Shown one piece after another: positions 46,116 to 57,310 of a stretch of DNA of 64,000 nucleotides. Origin of the DNA: Melieria omissa (taxonomy: Eukaryota; Arthropoda; Insecta; Diptera; Ulidiidae); contig OZ020268.1 of NCBI GenBank assembly GCA_963971225.1, forward strand, positions 114,931,072 through 114,995,071, read 5' to 3'. The notes beneath the pieces are model-generated. The model ran no database searches. It was not told where the DNA came from and saw nothing but the letters and a program-made list of their open reading frames with translations. The position numbers were made by a program, and so were the translations under genes. Position 1 is the first letter of the stretch; each line of letters opens with the position of its first letter.

Positions 46116-49100
46116 ACTTTATATTGAACTTCTCTAATTTTATTGAAAATTCAAATTACTTGACCGAAATTCAAATTATTTCGAGATTTTAGGTATTTTA
46201 ACAGAGAGTCGGCCTCAGCAACTTTGGGGTCCCTTGTTGCATGTCACTTGAACAAGCTTCCAACTATTCAATATTTAAAGCAGTAATGACTCCCGAGTAG
46301 CAAAGTGGTCACCACTGCTGTAAGAAACAATTTTAAATCTCTAACTGGAAAAAATTGAACACTGAAGTCAAAGAGTAGAGAATTTAATTTTTTAAGTAAA
46401 TTATAATTTAACAATAAGAATTCATAGATATCAGAAATTAGAGCGTTGAAGTCCTGAAGCTGAAAAGTAGTTAAAGAAAAATTAATGACAAATGTATTTT
46501 GACATGAAAATTTTACATACATTTTCAAAAGTCGGTAGTTATAAAAAGACAAAACAAAAAAAACTTCAGCTCAAATGGCATAACAAGTGCCCAAAGTGAA
46601 TGCTCGTAAAAATTTGCCACAGAAGATTGATGAAGAAATTCGGCGCATGCGCAAACGCTCACAGCATTGGATTAACAACAGCAACAGCAACAGCAGCAAC
46701 AACAAAAACAACAACAATGCTGCATTGCATAGCACAAAGTGAGTGTTGCGCACCGTCGAACGCATTGCAGCGTTTGCGGTCAAGCGGCGTTCAAATGTTT
46801 CAGCTGTTTGATTTCAGTTGCTTTATTTGTTTGTTGTTGTTGTTGCTACTGCAACTTGAACAACAAAGTAATTTGTTATGCGTCTATTAATTTGGGTCAA
46901 ACGGCGATGAAATGTGGCACTTGCGCCCAAATGAAAAATGGAAGCGCAAAGCAGAAACTTTTCACATTTTCTCGCTGCCTGCGCCCTCCGCGCCCCTTCA
47001 ACATGGTCTTCTCACATCAATTGCGCTGAGAGCGGCGAACAATAGACACGAATACATTGCAGCATGGGGCATGGTTGAGCTGATGTCATAAACAAAAATT
47101 GCCCATCAACAATAATAACCAAAAAAAATACAACAATTACAATATGACGAAATGCAAGAAGAAGCAGAAGAAGCATCAACACAACACCGACAACTTGAGC
47201 GCTTGAGTGAAACTTCCGCTCACAGCCGCACAACCTTCGCAACGCTTTAAGTCAGAGTGCGCGCGGTTGCTGCTGCTGCTTCCTCTTCTTTGCGCTGAAA
47301 TGCCCCCAAAAGCCGCAAGTGAATTGCCAACAAATATGAAATGCGATTACTTTGGTTATTTATCATTGGTTGCTGTTGCTGCTATTTGAGTTCAGCTGGC
47401 GTGCACTGGCCGCTTTGTTGTTACTGTTGTTGTGGCTGTTGTTGCTGTTCATTGTTGACTCGTTGACTGTCGGTCGCCCGGCCTGTGTAATTGTTGCCAA
47501 AAGAAGGTCGCACAAGGTGGTCCAGCGAGCTATGGGGGGAGAGGTGGCCAGCGATTGTTGGTCGATGTTGTTGTTGTTGTTGTTGGTGGATTTGCCGTTG
47601 CCATTGGCAGCGTTAAAGCGTCACATCGAGCGCACATAGAGTAAAGTTTAATGTGCCACATTTAAAATGAGAAAAAAAGACAACAACAACAACAACATAT
47701 ATTACAAAAATACGAAAAACAAAAGGCAGAAGAAATCGAAGCCAAAGCAGAAACGATGAAATAAAAAAACAAAACTTGACCTAACTGGAACAATGGGAAC
47801 ATGTTTAAATTTATTTGCCTTTCTTCTTCGATTTGTGTTGGTATTGTTGTTGATTATAGTTGTTGTTGTTGTAATAGATGCATGAAGATTAGTTTGTTGT
47901 TGTTGTTATTGGCAACATGCAGCAATGCCAAGCAATTCAGCAATTGCCATATGACGCCTTGTCAGTATTTGTCAGTTTGGCGCTGTTGTTATTGTTTTGG
48001 CTGTCAATGATTGTTGTTGTTGTGCGCTGTTCGCTGTTTGCTGCAATTGATTTCTGTTTCGTGTGCAATTACCCCAATTGCTATGAGTGGCTAATACGAA
48101 TTGGTTGTTGTTATTTTTTATTGTTGTTGTTTTTGTTGTTTTGCTATGCTTGGCAACAATGTTGCGGCGCCTTGTTGCAGGCGCAGCTACCATCAACAAC
48201 AACAACAACAACAACAACAACTGTAACGGGGCACACTGGCAACATCGATTGGCATTGACGTATTGCTGGGCGTTTCGCAAATACAACAATAACAACAATA
48301 ACAATTGCAACAACAATAACAACAACAACACTTGCTAACACGCAACTGCAAATTTTTTTTTTGGCAGTGATTGAAAAGTAATTGTCCGCTGTGGAAGGAG
48401 TTGTTGTTATTTGTTTGTGTTGTTTACTGTTGTTGTTCTTGTTGTTTTTATTATTGTTGCTGTTATACATATTGGCTGTTTGCATTTGCGCAAAGCACGC
48501 TTCGAGGTCGTTTGCAGATGAAGCGGCGAATTCGGCTCTTGTTGTTGTTGTGCTTTGTTTTGTTTTCTTATCAATTTTTTCATTTTTTGCACACGAAAAT
48601 TTGCATAAAGTCGAGAATGAATAGAAAAAATAAAAAACAAAAAAAAACATTTTTTGCAAAAATTTGCAAATTCAAATGAAATGGCAACAACAATTTCGCG
48701 TGCACAAGTTCGCGACTTCAAGTCAAAATAATAGTTTGTCTGTTGAGCTGTTTGTAAATTTTAATGTATTTGTGTGTGTGTGTGTGTGTATGTGCGTCGC
48801 AAATTTCAAGTACTATTTCAGTACAGTTCACTTAGTTTTCAGCGCTTTGTTTTGAACGATTTGTTGTTGTTGTTGCTGTTGTTGTGTTGATTTTTGTTGC
48901 CTCGCACACTTTGCTTTGTTAAATGCAATAATTGCTTTTGATCGCTCATTTGTCCTTCTACGTACTTTTCGATTGTTGTTTTTGTTGTGCCGTCAATTTT
49001 GTAGTTTCATACTTTTTGTATTTTTTTTTTATTGAATTGTTTTAAGAGTTTTTTTATTTTTTCCTTTTTATGAATTTTGTTTTTTGGACTTGGCTTGCCC

Positions 49101-49862
49101 GGTTATTTTTAGCTGGTGTGCTGTGCCGTCAATATTTGCATAATCAGTTTCGAATTCGTATTTCAGTTCGAACTCAAAGCTGTGATGTAGTGGTTTTTGT
49201 TGTTATCGTTGTTATTGTTGTTGTCTTTTTTCATTACTATTTTTTTGTAAACAGTTTTTCGTTTTTCAGCCATTGGAAACAACTTCATTTCAGTTCGCTG
49301 TGAAATATCTCATTTAATGGATTAATCTGTGCGAAGATGTACACCACTTGACTTTGAGCTCTGATTGAGTTTGTATTTGTTGAAGCAGCAAATTGGGCCA
49401 CTGTGCGCATTGCCGTAAGCACTGCGTTGGAGATTGTTTGTTCAGCTGTTTTGTAGTGTCGGCTGAAGGTGATAATTGCATTGGCTATCTCATTCCACAC
49501 AGAGACGATGATAAAAACATAGGCTCGAGTGGGTGATTAAGCAAGGCTTGGACTGTTCATAAAGATAGACTTGGCAGCATGAAAGATAATAAAATTATGA
49601 AAAAAAAATATACACACGTTGACCAATATTAATGTTTCATTATAACAGTAAACTATTTAGTTTACAATTGTATGTTTTAGTTAACAAGAAATTCCTCTTA
49701 ATTTTTGCTTCTTCTTTACTCTTGAGGTGTTAAGAACGGACAAGAATTCGTCTTACGATCTGTTTGTGGTCAGGAAACCACAAAAAAGCTTTTCTTAAGC
49801 AAATTTTAATGATTTAGTTATTTAATAGTAGACATGATTTAGTGTTGTATGAAAATTCTTAA
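46116..49862. other. No gene confirmed; CAA/TTG-rich island 46.6-49.3 kb
   Basis: 46600-48340 is dense in CAA, CAG, TTG and GTTGTT runs and GC-richer than its flanks. 48770-48793 is a GT run. The many long frames are low complexity on both strands. I find no splice-supported exon. Confidence 0.5.
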
Positions 49863-49864
49863 TA

Positions 49865-50103
49865 CAGTCGTGTCTGGGTATAGTGAACACCCGATATAGT
49901 GAACACCTCGATATAGTGAACACCCAAGTTTTGATATGGAGCCTCTAACTATTGAAAAAAATTTTGAAAGCAAGAAACAAAATCTGTATTTTGAGCAAAT
50001 AAAACGAGTTTTTGAACAAAAGTATTAATCTTGATATAGTAAACAACCTCAATACAGTCAACAGGCCTTGCAATAATTAGTTCACTATATCCAGACACCA
50101 CTG
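49865..50103 (-). mobile_element. Pogo/Tc1-like MITE, copy 2, complete (239 bp)
   Basis: The ends are CAGTCGTGTCTGGGTATAGT and, read inverted, CAGTGGTGTCTGGATATAGT, with TA at 49863-49864 and 50104-50105. Just inside the left end are three 'atatagtgaacacc'-type direct repeats. It matches copy 1 (9829-10061) in inverse orientation. No coding capacity is seen. Confidence 0.88.
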
Positions 50104-50105
50104 TA

Positions 50106-51150
50106 ATGGGTTCTCGATGATCCGGAACCAAAATTTTATGCAGTTTAATGAAAAAGTGCATGAGGCAAAAAATTGGATGGAAGTGGCTCTTAGAGGGTTG
50201 ACATCTATGAGTGACCCCTACTAATTTCTACTTCTGAACATTCCTCTCGAACATATCTACCCTTTATTTCCAACCCTTAATGGGGCTCCCACACAAAATG
50301 AGTGTTTATATAAAATGGACTCCCAATGCTCCCAGGCTGCCCCCAGACGTATCAAATATAAGACTGGCCCCCATTTATTTTTCTTTCCGAAAGTTTTTCC
50401 CATACATACATAGACGCTATCTTCAACTTTTAAGGGGGCTGCCATACGAAACTGGTCGTTTTCTATGGAATTGGGGCCAGTACTGAACCGATTTGAATGA
50501 CTAATTCAGTGATCGATAACAAATTAGAATCCAAAAAATACAGAATTAACGAAAGTTCAAAAATGAACCACCAGAGGGCACTTCCCATACAAATGAAGTT
50601 CTAAAGTTGTCATCTTTTAGGTTTATGGGAAGCAATAACTAAAGTGTTTGTCGAAACCCCATTGACCTTTCCATTTCAAATATAATTTCAATTTAAGATA
50701 AATTTTGGGTTAGATTAGATTCAGGTGGCATGTACGGAACCCGTAATTTTATTCCGAGGCATCATTGCCCATTGTGAGTGCTCTCTATACTGCCAAGAGA
50801 AGACACATCGCTCTACCTGAGGTTCCTGTAAAAAGTCGAGTTAAGTCAAGTCTTTGTTAAACCACTTACTTTCCCAGATAATATTGAGATAATATTGAAT
50901 CTGATAATTTTTTTTTAATTAATATAAAAATTGAGCCAAAAGCCTTCGATACTTGTGCTCACATTTATTGTAAAATAATTTATTATTGTACAAGTTGCAA
51001 TAATAATAATAATACAACAAAAATTAATTTTGCGCTCGGAAAAAGTTTTCTTGAAAATCTTTGTATTAAAATTTATAAACAAATACTCACAAATTTGCAT
51101 TTCAATGAGATTTCGATTGCAATTTTCGAACGCTGAGATAATTTAAAGAC
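50106..51150. other. No gene seen; fragments only
   Basis: 50280-50450 holds two weakly similar blocks ('ggggctcccacacaaaa' and 'gggggctgccatacgaaa'). 50715-50800 contains 'cattgcccattgtgagtgct', a possible decayed LINE 3' piece. The rest is AT-rich. Confidence 0.45.
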
Positions 51151-51154
51151 GGCA

Positions 51155-51490
51155 GTTGCCGCAGCTCAGTTGGCTAGTGCGTTAGGCTGCGAGTCAAATG
51201 CGACCCACGAATCCAGTTTCTATACTCCGTTGAGTTAACACTGAAAAAAAGAAGAAAAACAAAAACTTTTCTTTCGGCGGCTGTCCTCTCAGCAGGAAAT
51301 GGCAAACTTCTGAGAGTAAAAATTGCTTATGAAAGAGCTACCAACTCGCCGTTCGGAATCGGCATAAAACTGTAGGTCTCTTTCAACCTTGTAAAAAATT
51401 CGCACGCACAACACGGATGGTTGCGGGTAGCTAAGCATTAGTCTCGTAATCGGGTTGCCGTGCCAGTCAAGAAGAAGAAGAAGAAGAGAC
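51155..51490 (+). mobile_element. tRNA-derived SINE, copy B, with GAA tail
   Basis: The head 'gcagctcagttggctagtgc' is box A-like and tRNA-like. The body includes GCCGTTCGGAATCGGC...AACTGTAGGTC (51348-51378), shared with copy A at 24215. It ends in an AAG/GAA run (51469-51487). Box B is diverged. It is not a functional tRNA gene. Confidence 0.7.
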
Positions 51491-52740
51491 AATTTAAAGT
51501 TACAACACATTTTGTCTGAACTTTTTGATGCACAGTTTCGTATCAAGATTGAGTTGAGTTCAGATCCTGAAAGTTTATCGCTGCTGGGCTGTTGGGCAAT
51601 GCAATATTGAAAGGAAAGAAATAAATTCTTGGAAAAATGTCCATTCAAATGCTAACGAGATAAGCTTGGAAGTGGCAACAAAACGGGCAAATGTCTCTTT
51701 TTTGGGTATCTGCTGGTTTCACAATCATAGAGATCCGCTTAACACCTGCAGCATCTACTAGACAAAGATTTTTACTACTAAAATTTAGCTCAGCTTCTAA
51801 AAGACAGTTTGGTACAAACGATATATATCATTATGTTCGATGACATTCAGGCTTCCCTGAAGATATGAGACTTCAAAGTAGAGAAATCAATCGAAGATTG
51901 TAAAAAATGTTATACATTACTGATGCCCATTGAGTTTCTCAAAGTCTCTTCTAAAAGAAGAAATTGTTGGACTTCTTTAACTTCTAATGGTTTGACTGGG
52001 AAGATTTCTTGGGTTGTGACAGAAATCTCACATACATTGAGATGTCCTAGCGCTCACAGAGTTTACTCACAATGGGCAATAATTCGTTCAAGTGTAAGAT
52101 GGGTTTTCTCATATATACCGTACAACCCTTACTTATGTTAACAATTATTTATGGTTTCTATATATAATACTGTATAGTGTTTGCAGACTAAGCATCATGA
52201 GAGTGTTCCATGTCAACCTACGTTAGGTTAGGTTAAAGAGTTACAATTTACTCCCATTGGATCCATTGTAAATACCTTCATTTTTGAATTCGGTGAACTT
52301 CACTATCTGCTGAGATCCTTGTAGATTATTATTTGTGGGGATAGTGCACTGCGACCAAAGATCTATTGTGCGCATCTCTGTAGATACCAGACGGGATCTT
52401 TTGGGAACAATTTCGGTCTTTGCAAGGAAATTGTGTAGATAAGTAGTCTGTGGATCAGTTATTACGGCAAATCCATCGAATAAACTGGGCCCAAAGATCT
52501 AGAACCGTCCTCGCAAACATAATGGAAATTAAAAAAAAACAAAAATTAGCAGACTTTCTTTAATATAGAAGAGACAGGAGAGAGTACATTTCTTGGCTTG
52601 TGACAAAAACTTTCATCAGAGAGATATATGCGCTCTTCTGGTTCTCACAGGTGTTGCTTTCAAGCGGCAAAACTTCTTTCCCATGGAAGTATGGCGCACG
52701 ACTTTTGTTCTTAATGTAAGCTTAGAATTATGTCATCAAT
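51491..52740. other. No intact gene; scattered LINE pieces
   Basis: 52210-52230 contains 'acgttaggttaggttaaag'. 52385-52440 ('tcttttgggaacaatttcgg', 'tctttgcaaggaa') resembles 17088-17125 in the LINE remnant at 16.7-17.3 kb, in the same orientation but at a shorter distance from the tail, so this is a deleted minus-strand copy. The remainder is unassigned. Confidence 0.45.
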
Positions 52741-53118
52741 TTAAGCTTAGAACAGTGCTGCCAGGATGTTTCCTCCTAAATTTAGGAAATACTTGGTCTT
52801 TTAGGGGAATTTTTAGGAGGAAGATTTGTTTAGGAGAAAGCTTAGGAGATTTATATTTTATGTTTGGAGATTTTTGGGATCCTTAGAGGATTTTTGGGAG
52901 ATTTTTTGATAACGAAGTATGGGAACACTGGCAACAAAACATATTTTGGCAACTGTTTCAATAGTCAAAGCGTCCTATTGTGTCAAAAATTTTTAAGCTA
53001 ACAAAATGTAAGCTCGTTCTATCTCGTTCTCTCTTATTGATATTTTTTGATTTTGTTAAGTTTTTGTTGGTAAGCTGAAGATGAATAAAAATGGCTGCAT
53101 TAAAAAAAATTATATGTA

Positions 53119-53859
53119 TCAGGTGTACAACTTTGCTTCCGCCGTTTTCCGATAGGTGGCTGTACCGGCTGAGGCTGGTTGAAATACATAGATGTTAATG
53201 CCTTTAAAGTGAGTGTGGACAGTGCCTAACGAATTGTCATCGCCGTTTCAGTGACAGTTGTTCTTGTTTTCGTATTATTCACGCTCGAAAATGTCCGTTT
53301 ATGTGCCCAATTCTCGCCATTTGCGGGAAGTTTTACTTTTCTGTTACAATTCGAAAAAAAATGCAGCTGAAGCGCATCGAATGCTCTCAGAAACTTACGG
53401 TGATGCTGCTCTGAGTGAAAGAACGTGTCGGGAGTGGTTTCAACGTTTTAAAAATATCAAGAGCGACATGACAAAGTCATCCTCCAACACGACAATGCTC
53501 GGCCTCACGTCGCAAAAGTGGTCAAAAAGTACCTGGAAACGCTGAAATGGGAAGTCTTGCCCCACCCGCCGTATTCCCCAGATGTCGCCCCTTCTGACTT
53601 CCATCTATTCCGTTCGATGGCACACGGCCTGGCAGATCAACATTTTCAATCCTTCGAAGAATTGGAAAAATGGATTGCTTCATGGATAGCGTCAAAAGAG
53701 GACTCCTTTTTTCGAGCCGGGATCCGAAAATTGCCGGAAAGATGGGAGAAAGTTGTCGCTAGCGACGGACAATACTTTGAATAATACATCTGTAAGCACT
53801 TTTTCGCAATAAAGCTTTTAATTTTGGAAAAAACTGCGGAAGCAAAGTTGTACACCTGA
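53119..53859 (+). mobile_element. Mariner (DD34D), defective, 741 bp
   Basis: The ends are TCAGGTGTACAACTTTGCTT and its inverse AAGCAAAGTTGTACACCTGA, near-perfect for about 24 bp, with TA at 53117-53118 and 53860-53861. Its ends differ from those of the 43.0-kb mariner, so this is another mariner lineage. Confidence 0.93.
53291..53784 (+). pseudogene. mariner transposase remnant, internally deleted
   Basis: ATG 53291 begins MSVYVPNSRHLREVLLFCYN, and the N-terminal helix-turn-helix part continues to CREWFQRFK near 53450. A deletion then joins, out of frame, the C-terminal part, which reads from about 53464 (HDKVILQHDNARPHVAKVVK) through YSPDVAPSDFHLF to KLPERWEKVVASDGQYFE and the stop at 53782-53784. 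The last two catalytic aspartates (HDNA and PSDF) are 34 residues apart, as in mariners. The first Asp and the central third of the protein are gone. It resembles mauritiana-group enzymes more than the irritans group, but the subfamily is uncertain. Confidence 0.92.
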
Positions 53860-53964
53860 TAAAAAAATTTGAGCAGATTTTTTTAACTTTTGGGAGGAAA
53901 TTTAAGTATTTTTTTAAGGTCTAGGAGAAAGTAATTTCAGGTATCTGGCAACACTGGCTTAAAA

Positions 53965-55995
53965 TCGTTTTTGATTAATAAGTCTATTATGAAGTTTAAA
54001 GAATTAGAGTCAGTTTTGTATACAAATTTGATGTCCATACAGAACATTATCGGAATTATTCACTTTGTTTGAGTGAAAAATCATCACCACAAACTTTTTT
54101 CGGTAATCATTTGATTAACTTATAGAAATATGAAATTGTGTTTGCATTTTTCCCATCTGTTGTTTTTATTAATGCATAAAATATTCAATTATAAAAAGTT
54201 CTATTTGAATTTGTCATGTAATTTCATGCAATATGGTATGGAAAATTGTTCCTCATAAATATTTTAATTAGGATAATGTTTACTCGTTTTAGTAATTTGC
54301 ATAGTAAACTTTTCCGCTTTAAAACTAAAACTAAATGAATGCCAATTATGCAAAAACCAGCACTAAACACTGGCTAAATCGACAATGACTCACAGCCAAC
54401 ACTAATTCTAACACACACACACACATACATACAAATATTTATGTAAAGTTGCCTGAATGCTAAATCGCGCTGCCGATTTGCATGGCGAAAAATCGTGGCA
54501 GCTTTTTTTGCCTGTCACCGAGAAGCACAGCGGCGCGTAATCACATCAAATCGAATGAAATCAAATCAAATGTGAACGCTTGAAAATTCCCACTAATTAA
54601 ATGAGAAACAACAACACAGCCGGCAGCGTAACCTCAACAAAAGCTAAAAACAAATAGCGCTGCGGTAAAATGCGAAAACGCGAATTCAATTCAATTGATT
54701 TACAAAAACAAAATACGAAAAACCAACAGAGCCCAACCCACAGAAATGTCGCACACTCTCACACACACACACACAGAAATCACAGCGAGAAGCGCAGCAG
54801 CAGAATTGCTGGTTGCAACGGCCCATTGCTCAGGCGCGCCGGTGGCGGCGGGTCGTTGCACCAGAACACATGTAAGCCAAGACCTCACCCCGGGGGAACA
54901 GCGATTTTGCCGCCAATGAGTGCAAATCAATAAAATTGCACAACTTTTCGCAGGCGGCAATCGATTGCTGGCTGTTCGATTTCTGGGTTGTTGGGCGACC
55001 AGCAGCACCGAAAAAAACAATTTGCAGTTGAAAAAGTTGAACTAGAAGAAAAAAATGTTGAAAAATGTATTGGCGCGTGGAAATGCCGCCACCGCAACAA
55101 CTACGCACCAACCGCGCGCTGCGTCCGTCCACCAACAGCACACAAACGCACAACGCATTTGGTCCATGGGCGCCGGCACGCTGCCGCTTGCGCCTGTGTG
55201 CGTGCGTTACCTAATGCAACAACAACAACAACAACAATAACAAATACAACAACAAACCACATTAACAGCAAAGCGAAAAAAGCCCAAACAAATCAAATTA
55301 TGCCCAACGCGGCGCACAATTTGCGTTGCTTTTGCCGCGTTGCACGCGTTGCAATGCAATTATCGCTGCGCTGCGTTGCGTCGAGCTGCGGCCACTGCAG
55401 TGGCAGCGGCCGCTGAAATTCTTGTATCGATCATGTTGCCGATAAACACATGTCAATAGTTTTTAGATTTGCAAATTTTTGCCTTCGTTCGCCAATTTGG
55501 CCGCAATTTACGCTGCCGTCCGCCTGTCGTTCGTCGTCGTTCAATGCTGCAACTTGCCGCTGCCGCTGTGGAATTTTGTACTTGTCATCGCTTTGGCTGA
55601 CTGCGTATGTCGTACGTACAAATTGCGCCGCTGCAATCTGTTGGAATTCAGATTTTTTGATTGACATTCGAGGAAATTATGGGAATTTTTTGTGCAGTTT
55701 GCTGCAAGATTTTTAGGTCAAAAGGTAAATTGTTCACATAAATGTTGTCCGTTGTGTGTTGTTACTGGTAACTGTCATTGTTTGATATTTAAAAATTGTT
55801 GCTAATATTGATGATGATATTTATAGATTGTTAAACAATTTTTGAACTTGAATTTGATGGGTGTGATAAGCAGATTTTGCATTAAAGGCTATTAAAATTG
55901 TTGTGTTGAAAGCTTTGGGATCCTTAACTTAGCTACAATTCGATTCCCATGATTCGATTCACAAGATTTGATCAAACTTGAACGATTTTAAACAA
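53965..55995. other. No gene confirmed; GC-rich island 54.5-55.7 kb
   Basis: Contains a CA run (about 54413-54426 and 54759-54774), CAACAACAA (about 55217-55240) and a GC-rich stretch near 55300-55410. Frames are present on both strands without domains. AT-rich flanks. Confidence 0.5.
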
Positions 55996-55999
55996 CTGT

Positions 56000-57310
56000 T
56001 TCCCTTTGTAAAGATTCTAAGCTGACAGATTCTGGCAAAGACTTTCCCTCACTCATTTGAGGATAGTTTTGAATAACCTGAAGTCAAGTCAATTCCAGAG
56101 AGTCTTTCCATCAATTTGAGAGAGTTCTTGGCTTGGAACAACATGAAGGCAACTCAGTTACATGATGAATACTTTCTTTCCTTTTGTAAGGACACCTTGT
56201 ATCGATCATTCTAAGCTGAAATATTTTATTTATTTATTAGGTTGAAGACTTTCTTTCTATTTGTAAGGTTCTTGGATCAGAATAACCTAAGGAGAACTTT
56301 GTAGTAGTCTTTGTATCGATCTTTGTGAGTTGAGAGAAATAGTTCCAAGGCGAAACCCTTTTCTGAAATTTATAAAAGTTCTTGTATCTTAGGCAGCTGG
56401 AAGAAATAGTTGCAGGATGAAAATTTTTCTTAATGCTGTGGAGATTCTTGTGTCGATCTTTGTTAGCTGGGAGAAATAGTTTCAGGATGAAGCCTTTTTT
56501 TAATTTATGAAAGTTCTTGTATCGATCTTTGTTTGCTGGAAGAAAGAGTTTCACGATGAAAACTTTACTTAAGTTTGTGGTGAATCTTGTATCGATCTTT
56601 GTTGCTGTGCTGACAGAAATAGTTCCAGGATGAAGACTTTCATGAAATATGAGGTAATTTTTGCATCAGCATGACAACTTTTCTTAAGTTTGTCGAGATT
56701 CTTGTGTCGATCTTTGTGAGCGGGGAAAAATAAATGCAGGATGAAAATTTTCCTTAATATTGTGGAAATTCTTGTGTCGATCTTTGTTTGCTGGAAGAAA
56801 GACTTTCAGGATGAAGCCTCTCCTTTAATTTGTGGCGATTCTTGTATCGATCTTTATTAGTTGGGAGAAATAGTTTCCGGAGAAAACCTTTACTTAAATC
56901 TGAGTTAAATTTTGTATCGATATTTGTTAGGTGGAACATAGGCTTTCAGGATTAAAAACTTTTCTTAAGTTTGTGGATATACTTCAATCTAAATCTTTGT
57001 GAGCTGAACTAAGTTCCAGGATAAAGACCTTCCTTAATTTTTAGGGAATTCTTGTATGGATCTTTTTTAACTAAGAGAAATAGTTCCAGGCTCACGCTTG
57101 GCTTAAATGTATGGCAGTTCTTCTATCAATCTTTGTGTAATGAGAGAAATATGTAGTGCGGTGTTAAGTCTGTTCTTGAAGTTGTTGAGGTTCTTGTATC
57201 AATTATTCTTAAAGAAAGTGATGTGGGTGATATGTCTTCTTAATGCGGTTCATCGATCGATCTTTGGGAGTCTTTCCTTTAATTTGGAATTTCGTGCATC
57301 GTTTTTTGTG
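56000..57310. repeat. Tandem array of ~70-bp units, about 15 or more copies
   Basis: 'ttcttgtatcgatctttgt' and 'gggagaaatagttccaggat' alternate with 'gaagactttccttaattt'. The 'cgatcttt' landmark lies near 56310, 56452, 56520, 56591, 56706, 56776, 56846, 56915 and later positions, mostly 66-75 bp apart. Edges are diverged, and faint copies continue to about 57660. Confidence 0.88.

Larger units (their letters stand above)
52753..53956. mobile_element. hAT-like MITE (CAGTGTTGCCAGAT ends) with a mariner nested inside
   Basis: It starts CAGTGCTGCCAGGAT and ends ATCTGGCAACACTG. The flanking octamers are GCTTAGAA (52745-52752) and GCTTAAAA (53957-53964), an 8-bp target duplication with one mismatch, which is the hAT hallmark. 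Removing the mariner (53119-53859 and one TA) leaves about 460 bp, rich in 'taggag', with no coding frame. Related copies lie at 20835-20996 (truncated) and 59750-60024. Confidence 0.82.

Noticed and set aside
46571..48721. Many overlapping frames with poly-Asn, poly-Thr, poly-Leu or poly-Val
   Set aside because: They are CAA/TTG simple sequence read in all six frames.
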